DNA of 12,487 bases from Anaerolineae bacterium (GTDB taxonomy: Bacteria; Chloroflexota; Anaerolineae; Promineifilales; Promineifilaceae), in contig JANQSK010000691.1 of NCBI GenBank assembly GCA_028284105.1, forward strand, positions 1 through 12,487, read 5' to 3'. The notes beneath the pieces were generated by a model. That model ran no database searches. It saw only the letters and a program-made list of their open reading frames with translations, and was not told the DNA's origin. Below, piece by piece: positions 8,275 through 12,487 of this stretch. How positions within the stretch are numbered: position 1 is the first letter of the stretch; each line of letters opens with the position of its first letter. Position numbers and translations under genes: made by a program.

Positions 8275-9282
8275 CTAAACGTTAAAATACCCTCGATACC
8301 ACATAACAAATTTTTCAATCCCTTCAGCAACAGTCGTTCTCGGTTTAAAGTCAAATTCTTCTATAAGATTTTCAACATCAGCATATGTATCGGGAACATC
8401 CCCCGGCTACAATGGCAATAATTCTTTTTTGGCAGTTAAACCCAATGCTTTTTCGAGCTCTGAAATATAATCCATAAGTCCAACAGGCTGATCATTCCCA
8501 ATGTTATAGATACGCCACGGCACCTTACTTGATCCAGGATCCGGCGCATGAGAACACCATTGTACATTTGGTTTCGCAGGACAATCAATAACACGGACAA
8601 TACCCTCAACAATATCATCAATATAGGTAAAATCACGACGATGCTTCCCATAGTTAAACACTTCAATAGGCTGCCCCTATAAAATAGCTTTGGTAAACTT
8701 AAAAAGTGCCATATCAGGTCGGCCCCAAGGCCCATAAACGGTAAAAAACCTTAACCCTGTTGTTGGTAAATCATATAAATAGCTATAAGTATGCGCCATC
8801 AATTCATTAGATTTTTTACTCGCCGCATAAAGGCTCAAAGGATGGTCGACATTTTGGCCAACAGAAAACGGCATTTGCGTATTGGTGCCATAAACACTTG
8901 AGCTGCTTGCATAAACCAAATGCTTAACATCATTATGTCGGCAACCTTCTAGAATATGTGTAAATCCAACGATGTTACTATTGATATAAGCCAAAGGGTT
9001 TTCAATTGAATAACTAACCCCAGCTTGTGCAGCAAGATTCACAACACAATCTGGTTTATGGATCAAAAATGCATTATCAATTCCCTTTTGGTCAACAAGG
9101 TCCAATCGTAAATGCGTATAATACGGATGATCATTATAACGAGCTAATCTTGCCTCTTTAATCATAGGGTCATAATAATCATTATGATTATCAATACCAA
9201 CCACACTATTTCCACGTTCAAGCAATCTTAAACATAGCGCTGACCCAATGTATCCTGCTGATCCAGTAACTAATATTTTCAT
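8275..9282 (-). pseudogene. UDP-glucuronate 4-epimerase-type NAD-dependent epimerase, two in-frame amber codons
   Basis: One reading frame of 336 codons, the family's normal length, is interrupted by TAG at codon 202 (8679-8677) and TAG at codon 292 (8409-8407), and ends in TAG (8277-8275). The parts join in frame with no indel. The first 201 residues hold GSAGYIG (7-13), DNHNDYYD (31-38), Ser127-129 and the catalytic Y152xxxK156, and end at KFTKAIL. After the first amber the frame continues GQPIEVFNYG..RDFTYIDDI. The second amber sits in LLPL-PGDVPDTYADV, where relatives usually have Gln. The tail ends MWYRGYFNV. An intact enzyme would interconvert UDP-GlcA/UDP-GalA or the HexNAcA forms. As it stands it lacks the substrate-binding C-terminus. 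It could be a recent pseudogene, a gene needing amber suppression, or a sequence error. No clear Shine-Dalgarno is seen. Confidence 0.88.
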
Positions 9283-9371
9283 AATATAAAGATCCGTAAA
9301 AACTTAGTCATATACGAAAAAATTCAACCTCGTTCAAATAAAGATCACGTGCATATACAAGATCAACCACA

Positions 9372-10520
9372 TTAGAAACTTTCGCAAAGATCGTCATAAA
9401 CATGCATATGTTGAGTAACAATTTGTTGAATATCAAATAAGACTTCGGCCATATTCCGTCCATTTTCCCCCATCAATTTAACCAATCCTGGCTCCTTTAA
9501 AAGCTTCTCAATTGTCAAAGCCAATGCTTTAGAATCCTTTACAGGGACCAGCAATCCTGTTTTTCCATTTTTTATAGCATCCCTGCAACCAGGCACATCG
9601 GTTGTAACAACAGCACGCCCACAAGCTGCTGCTTCCATTAACACCTTTGGAAACCCCTCCCTGTAAGAGGGAAGAACAACAATATGCGCTTGGGGCAACA
9701 CATTCTGCATATCAGATCTATACCCCCATAGCTCAATATTTCCTTCGGCTTCAATCGCCTCCAATTCTCTTTGAGTAAAAGACGCTGGATTATCAAGATC
9801 AACTTCACCAACCAATACATAACGCGGATTAAATAAATTAAGGTCCTTTTTTTTTTGCAAAAAACGAACAGCACCAACAAACTCTTGAACCCCTTTATCC
9901 CGTAAAAAGCGCGCCGCCAACATAACAACCGGCCGACCTTTAGGTAAAGGCTTCTGTTTATAAATAGAAAGATCAACCCCTGACCCTTTAACCAGAACAA
10001 TCTGTTCCTCACTTAATGGAATAATAGATGAAATAGTCTTTTGATCATCACGGTTTTGGAAAATAATCTTTGCTCTTTTTTGGCGTAAAGCAAAACCATA
10101 GATCTGTCGTACAATAAGACGACGCAAAGTGGAAACAACTCCTTTACCAAGAAACACTGCTCCCAAACCAGATATCGCAAACACGACAGCAGGTATTGCT
10201 GCCAAACGAGCAGCTATGCCGCCTAATAACACAGGTTTAATGGTGACGAGATGCAAAATATCTGGTTGCAATCTCTTAACCAAGGAATAAATCTGAGAGA
10301 AACTATTTATAAGTTCAAATGGATTGGCACTAGCACGCTTTAGTCTAAGCTCACTGACACTGAACCCGTACTGCTCTAACTCTGCTTTTTTATCAGTAAT
10401 AGCTGTTGCAATATGCACTTCATGCCCCCGCTTCAAAAGCTCCAGCGCAATAGGTAAACGATGTGAAACAAAAAACCAATCGACATTAACTACAAATAAA
10501 AAGCGCACCGTTTTTTTCAA
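9372..10520 (-). CDS. Glycosyltransferase, GT4 family (PglA/WbpH-like)
   Basis: This 382-residue retaining GT-B glycosyltransferase has an N-terminal acceptor domain (RFLFVVNVDWFFVSHRLP, with a segment around LHLVTIKPVLLGG) and a C-terminal nucleotide-sugar domain. That domain shows ARFLRDKG (203-210), the EX7E motif E288/E296 in YREGFPKVLMEAA, and TGLLVP (321-326). Family members add a hexose or N-acetylhexosamine to an undecaprenyl-linked acceptor at the cytoplasmic face. The start is TTG at 10520: AGAGG lies 9 nt upstream, an in-frame TAG lies about 30 nt upstream, and no ATG is available. A weak initiation codon may lower its expression. The stop TAA is 89 bp before the epimerase ATG. Donor and acceptor cannot be predicted. 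Confidence 0.9.
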   Translation of the reverse strand: MKKTVRFLFVVNVDWFFVSHRLPIALELLKRGHEVHIATAITDKKAELEQYGFSVSELRLKRASANPFELINSFSQIYSLVKRLQPDILHLVTIKPVLLGGIAARLAAIPAVVFAISGLGAVFLGKGVVSTLRRLIVRQIYGFALRQKRAKIIFQNRDDQKTISSIIPLSEEQIVLVKGSGVDLSIYKQKPLPKGRPVVMLAARFLRDKGVQEFVGAVRFLQKKKDLNLFNPRYVLVGEVDLDNPASFTQRELEAIEAEGNIELWGYRSDMQNVLPQAHIVVLPSYREGFPKVLMEAAACGRAVVTTDVPGCRDAIKNGKTGLLVPVKDSKALALTIEKLLKEPGLVKLMGENGRNMAEVLFDIQQIVTQHMHVYDDLCESF

Positions 10521-10529
10521 ATGATTGAT

Positions 10530-10534
10530 CCTCT
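10530..10534 (-). promoter_or_regulatory. Ribosome binding site that decides the TTG start of the GT4 gene
   Basis: AGAGG on the minus strand lies 9 nt before the TTG codon at 10520. The nearest other in-frame candidate, a GTG four codons in, would be about 21 nt away, too far. The site lies just downstream of a bulged hairpin (10537-10560). Confidence 0.6.
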
Positions 10535-10536
10535 TT

Positions 10537-10560
10537 CCCTAAAGCAGTCCGCTTTGAGGG
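10537..10560 (-). promoter_or_regulatory. Bulged hairpin in the GT4 leader
   Basis: On the minus strand CCCTCAAAGC pairs with GCTTTAGGG around a GGACT loop, giving a 9-bp stem with one bulged C. It ends a few bases before the AGAGG Shine-Dalgarno. No T-run follows in the minus direction, so it is not a terminator of the operon. A role in GT4 translation or RNA stability is inference. Confidence 0.4.
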
Positions 10561-10607
10561 TTATAAGTCTATTGGCATTTTACCAGCGTTATTGGCGGCT
10601 TATAACC
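10559..10607. repeat. Inverted repeat with 9-bp perfect arms between the regulator and GT4
   Basis: GGTTATAAG (10559-10567) and CTTATAACC (10599-10607) are perfect inverted copies separated by 31 nt. Inside the loop a TATTGGC motif occurs twice as a direct repeat (10570-10576 and 10590-10596). The element lies in the short gap between the frame-restored regulator stop (10610) and the GT4 start. It could be an RNA stem in the polycistronic message or a protein-binding site; nothing else in the sequence decides. Confidence 0.4.
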
Positions 10608-10609
10608 AA

Positions 10610-10985
10610 TCACACTATGAGCTCTTGATTTCCCTTAAGTTCTTTCTTTTTTTCAAGCTCATTCTGCAAGGCGTCAATTTCTGCCCTTTAAAGCCTTATA
10701 TTCCTTCATTTTTCTTTTTAAGAAATTGGCAGTAAGCTTAGATTTTTCATAAATACCTTTAGGGGTCAAAAGATAGACATAGCCGACCTTACTACTATTT
10801 TCCCAAGAATTTTGTATTTTCAGCAACCCCTTATCAATCAGAGCGCGAAGGCAATAATTAACGCCGCCAAGACTAATACCAAGCTTATTCGCGATTTCTC
10901 TTTGTGTGAGGCCTGGGTTTTCCTCTAACAGCTGGATCACGCGAAACTTGGTGTCTTCTTTTGTATTTACTTTAGGGACAGTCAT
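10610..10985 (-). pseudogene. MarR-type EPS-associated transcriptional regulator, frameshifted near the 3' end
   Basis: A winged helix-turn-helix protein with RVIQLLEENPGLTQREIANKLGISLGGVNYCLRALIDKG (about 15-53; HTH near 26-47), a wing (SSKVGYVYLLTPKG) and a basic helix (ANFLKRKMKEYKALK). This matches the MarR-family EPS-associated regulators found at the head of polysaccharide operons. As written, the frame ends at TGA 10676-10674 after 103 residues. Removing one base of the CCC run at 10684-10686 restores the family-like tail AEIDALQNELEKKKELKG and ends at 10610 (124 residues). The DNA-binding core is intact, so the 103-residue form may still work; the tail loss removes a predicted coiled coil. 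ATG 10985 is preferred over the upstream TTG at 11021, which lies in the leader. It probably autoregulates and controls the operon. Confidence 0.75.
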
Positions 10986-11026
10986 TATTTGGTGATAAAC
11001 TGTAGATATGCAATAGCTCAATAATA

Positions 11027-11034
11027 GCTACCGC
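11027..11034 (-). promoter_or_regulatory. GCGGTAGC, JUMPstart/ops-like core in the operon leader
   Basis: The minus strand reads GCGGTAGC here, directly after the leader hairpin and 41 nt before the regulator ATG. The same 8-mer is the core of the ops element recognised by RfaH upstream of enterobacterial polysaccharide operons, and the flanking GGTAGCTATTA also resembles part of JUMPstart. The match outside the core is imperfect, and RfaH-type control in this lineage is inference. Confidence 0.35.
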
Positions 11035-11064
11035 ACCACCAAAGACTTGCAATTCTTTGGTGGT
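11035..11064. promoter_or_regulatory. Perfect 11-bp inverted repeat at the start of the operon transcript
   Basis: ACCACCAAAGA (11035-11045) and TCTTTGGTGGT (11054-11064) are perfect inverted copies around an 8-nt loop. The repeat begins 3 bp after the proposed -10 box and so covers the likely start of transcription. That position suits an operator for an autoregulating dimeric MarR-type protein. It could equally fold as a 5' RNA hairpin, or end a plus-strand transcript, since ATTTTA follows on that strand. Confidence 0.5.
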
Positions 11065-11067
11065 AGT

Positions 11068-11095
11068 ATTTTATCCGTGTTCATTACTACTTCAA
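11068..11095 (-). promoter_or_regulatory. Candidate sigma70-type promoter of the glycan operon
   Basis: The minus strand shows TTGAAG (11095-11090), a 16-nt spacer, and TAAAAT (11073-11068), which matches five of six positions of TATAAT. Transcription would start near 11061, about 76 nt before the regulator ATG. The 10-mer CTATTATTGA occurs here (11101-11092, overlapping the -35) and again at 11027-11018 in the leader. Confidence 0.45.
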
Positions 11096-11266
11096 TAATA
11101 GACACTTAGAGTGAAGAGCTTCAAAACACTACGTTCAAACTTGAACATACTAATCGAAATTATACATGTCAAAGGGTTTTATTTGCGTGTCAAGCCCCCT
11201 AGGATGTTTAGTCCCAGAAAGTGATGGAATCAGTTTCTATAGAGATTCATCAAGGAGGCAAAGCTT

Positions 11267-11495
11267 ATGGGACAAGTATTACATAACAGCACCACGACCA
11301 CGTACGCTATCAGAGCAGCAATACAGCGATCACAAGCTTCGGTCAAAGACTTAGCGGAACTTTTATGGCATCAATTAAAAGACAATGCGTAAATGGCGAG
11401 TGCGCAAGCATGTTGAAAACCTATGAGCCCCAAAAACCCGCGCCCGCCTTGTACAACAAGGCGAAAAACACATTCTCCTGTGCGAGCGGATGGAG
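11267..11495 (+). pseudogene. Decayed IS481-family transposase, N-terminal remnant
   Basis: An AAGGAGG Shine-Dalgarno (11252-11258) precedes ATG 11267. The first frame reads MGQVLHNSTTTTYAIRAA and IQRSQASVKDLAEL, which closely resembles the start of IS481-type transposases of the MGQVLH group. It then runs off frame at a TTTT run (11361-11364) and stops at TAA 11390-11392. The next frame continues the family's HTH segment: YGIN, an ochre codon where relatives often have Gln or Pro, KTMRKWRVRKHVEN. PMSPKNPRP resumes in the original frame, like the family's PMGPK.PRS. Recognisable similarity fades by about 11495, and no DDE catalytic domain remains. Two or more frameshifts plus stops make it nonfunctional. 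The left end may be the TGT at 11188, but no matching right end was found. Confidence 0.7.
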
Positions 11496-11523
11496 AACTA
11501 AGCTATCTGACATTTCAAAGTTA

Positions 11524-11552
11524 AAAAAGCCTGCTTCAAAAGCGGGCTTTTT
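11524..11552. terminator. Bidirectional rho-independent terminator
   Basis: AAAAAGCCTGCTT (11524-11536) pairs with AAGCGGGCTTTTT (11540-11552) around a CAA loop, a 13-bp stem with one G-T pair. There are T-runs on both strands, so it can stop transcription either way. It separates the transposase remnant from the sequence toward ubiG. No intact gene now abuts it. Confidence 0.75.
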
Positions 11553-11747
11553 ACTCAAAACACTATGCCTTGCAATGAAAACATGTCGGGCCTTCATTTA
11601 TGAAGGCTTAGATTTCTTTAAGCAACTGTTTTTTATAAATATTTATGAAGTGCAAGTCACGATAGTTGTGAGCCCCCGCAAACATTTAAGCTTACTCTTT
11701 GAAGCAATTGGTGTAAAACCCCTAAATTCCGCGAAGTTAGAGCTCTG
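11553..11747. other. Gene-poor stretch with one short palindrome
   Basis: No recognisable protein, RNA gene or mobile end is seen here. The only notable structure is GCCTTCAT (11590-11597) and ATGAAGGC (11600-11607), a perfect 8-bp inverted repeat around TT, followed on the plus strand by a loosely T-rich stretch. It could be a protein-binding site or a weak terminator. Confidence 0.4.
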
Positions 11748-11891
11748 ATGGGCGAAAGCATCAGACATAAAGCTCCATGCGTATCTGGTAGACGCCAGAA
11801 AAAACGCCTTCCCCCGCTTTCAATCCGCTTGAACGAGGATGAAAGGCTTACTCTGCTACATCAGGCAAATGGGTTTCCTCTTTCCACCTAA
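11748..11891 (+). pseudogene. MobC-like plasmid mobilization (relaxosome accessory) protein fragment
   Basis: This 47-codon frame starts at ATG 11748 and reads SGRRQKKRLPPLSIRLNEDE (13-32), then RLTLLHQANGFPLST. The pattern of basic residues, PPLSIRLNEDER and a PLSTYIK-like segment resembles the N-terminal ribbon-helix-helix region of MobC-type relaxosome proteins, which help a relaxase nick a transfer origin. It stops at TAA 11889-11891; dropping one A there would extend it to TYIKSILY and a TAG. Full-length relatives are longer, so this is a fragment. No relaxase gene lies nearby. No clear Shine-Dalgarno was seen. Recognition is from memory of the motif and is moderate. Confidence 0.5.
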
Positions 11892-11915
11892 TATAAAGTC
11901 GATTTTATATTAGGT
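11886..11915. repeat. Perfect 12-bp inverted repeat with 6-nt spacer
   Basis: ACCTAATATAAA (11886-11897) and TTTATATTAGGT (11904-11915) are exact inverted copies around GTCGAT. It overlaps the stop of the MobC-like fragment and is not followed by a T-run, so it is a poor terminator. Arm length and spacer recall recombinase or nicking sites, but the identity is unknown. Confidence 0.6.
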
Positions 11916-12132
11916 TAAAGCCCCTTTTAACTTTCCGCTGAAACCAGCACATGTCTCAAACTCAAATCCAAAATTGTCGATGTGCTGAACACCACAAAAG
12001 AGATGAAAGAGCAAGTCAAATGATCTGAACCGTGATAGCGGCCAAGATAGAAGTCGAGATTATTCGTTTGATCTATCACTATAAGAAGGACTGGCGCTAA
12101 TCGTAATCTTTATAATTTTCTCGCGAATATCT
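11916..12132. other. Intergenic stretch upstream of ubiG's 3' end, no intact gene
   Basis: It contains an 8-bp inverted repeat, CAGCACAT (11945-11952) with ATGTGCTG (11980-11987), and a 7-bp one, GTGATAG (12032-12038) with CTATCAC (12073-12079). A short plus-strand frame reads LKSKIVDVLNTTKEMKEQVK up to TGA 12021-12023 and may be a scrap of a former gene. No clear terminator for ubiG was found. Confidence 0.35.
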
Positions 12133-12487
12133 TCAATTCCTTCGATGAAACTGCAAATAGTTGGTGCTTAGGTCTTTGTTTATCGACCAGCGCATAGTCA
12201 GTGGGTTCAACGCAACACCGCAATTTTCTTCAAAATGATAACCGTGGTTTTGAAGGTTTACATCAAGCTCCGCCGGAGTAACAAATTTTTTCCAGTCATG
12301 GGTACCGCGTGGCAACCAACCCAAAACATATTCTGCACCGATTATTGCCTTGAAATATGAGCGTAACGAACGATTTAGCGTTCCCAGTATCAATAAGCCG
12401 CCAGGACGTACCAAGCACGCTAAAGACTGTAAAAATTTCTTTAAATCGGCAACATGTTCTACCACTTCAAGTGAAAGCACGACATCA
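12133..12487 (-). CDS. ubiG: Ubiquinone biosynthesis O-methyltransferase, C-terminal part (5' end outside window)
   Basis: The last 117 residues of a class I SAM methyltransferase run from the right edge to TGA 12135-12133. LSLEVVEHVADL is the post-motif region of UbiG, followed by LVRPGGLLILGTLNR, GAEYVLGWLPRGTHDWKKFV, and a C-terminus with NPLTMRWSINKDLSTNY, all UbiG signatures. UbiG performs both O-methylations in ubiquinone synthesis. The SAM-binding motif I lies outside the window. The sequence resembles alphaproteobacterial UbiG, where the gene is a chromosomal housekeeping gene. That gives a fixed landmark: the glycan locus and the mobile-DNA remnants abut conserved chromosome here. 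Confidence 0.88.
   Translation of the reverse strand, partial: DVVLSLEVVEHVADLKKFLQSLACLVRPGGLLILGTLNRSLRSYFKAIIGAEYVLGWLPRGTHDWKKFVTPAELDVNLQNHGYHFEENCGVALNPLTMRWSINKDLSTNYLQFHRRN

Noticed and set aside
8407..8661. Separate small gene starting at GTG 8661
   Set aside because: It is the same frame as the upstream epimerase and reads as the middle of that family, so it is the continuation after the first amber codon, not an independent gene.
9308..9370. GTG-started 20-residue frame between GT4 and the epimerase (VVDLVYARDLYLNEVEFFRI)
   Set aside because: It could be a leftover of a longer glycosyltransferase end, but GT4 has normal length and no family match is evident.
11365..11748. Plus-strand open frame of 127 codons
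   Set aside because: It runs through the transposase remnant in the wrong frame and through the strong terminator, has no recognisable motif, and lacks a convincing Shine-Dalgarno. Its TGATG overlap with the MobC-like fragment is noted but not enough.
11886..11915. Possible XerC/XerD dif-type site
   Set aside because: Taking the conserved TAA and TTA as core edges, the spacer is 8 and not 6, and the arms do not match the dif consensus as I know it. Kept only as an unexplained inverted repeat.
12032..12090. Plus-strand frame AKIEVEIIRLIYHYKKDW, faintly like the start of IS21-type transposases
   Set aside because: Only about 18 residues with a poor match and immediate stops; too weak to call a mobile element.

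Overview
The window looks like an alphaproteobacterial chromosome of moderate to low GC. It holds most of a surface-glycan biosynthesis operon, read right to left on the minus strand, that ends next to the housekeeping gene ubiG. The taxonomic call rests on the ubiG C-terminus, which reads like alphaproteobacterial UbiG, and on a MarR-type EPS-associated regulator at the head of the operon. Both are recognised from memory, not by a database search.

Right edge (12133-12487): the 3' end of ubiG. Between ubiG and the operon (about 11065-12132) there is no intact gene. This stretch holds a decayed IS481-type transposase start, a strong bidirectional terminator, a mobilization-protein-like fragment ending in a perfect 12-bp inverted repeat, and smaller palindromes. 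It looks like a graveyard of mobile DNA at the border of the glycan locus.

Glycan operon (about 11095 down to base 1, minus strand): a candidate promoter with an inverted repeat and a JUMPstart-like GCGGTAGC in the leader; the EPS regulator, with a frameshifted tail; a GT4 glycosyltransferase with a TTG start; a UDP-glucuronate-4-epimerase-type gene interrupted by two in-frame TAG codons; a UDP-HexNAc/UDP-hexose 6-dehydrogenase; a PglK/MsbA-like ABC flippase; then a tightly overlapping block of NeuB-type nonulosonate synthase, NeuC-type hydrolysing UDP-GlcNAc 2-epimerase, a SAM-methyltransferase-fold protein and a D-2-hydroxyacid dehydrogenase, followed after 37 bp by a thiamine-diphosphate enzyme cut by the left edge.

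How they may work together: the dehydrogenase, and the epimerase if functional, would make a UDP-uronic acid. NeuC and NeuB would make a nonulosonic (sialic-acid-like) acid. GT4 would help build a lipid-linked oligosaccharide, and the ABC protein would flip it across the inner membrane. The coupled methyltransferase-like, hydroxyacid dehydrogenase and ThDP enzymes are not part of the classical sialic acid route and suggest a modified sugar or side group. No CMP-nonulosonate synthetase is visible, so the locus must continue leftward or rely on another locus. The points most worth checking are the double-amber epimerase, the NeuB/NeuC + ThDP + dehydrogenase block, and the leader region.
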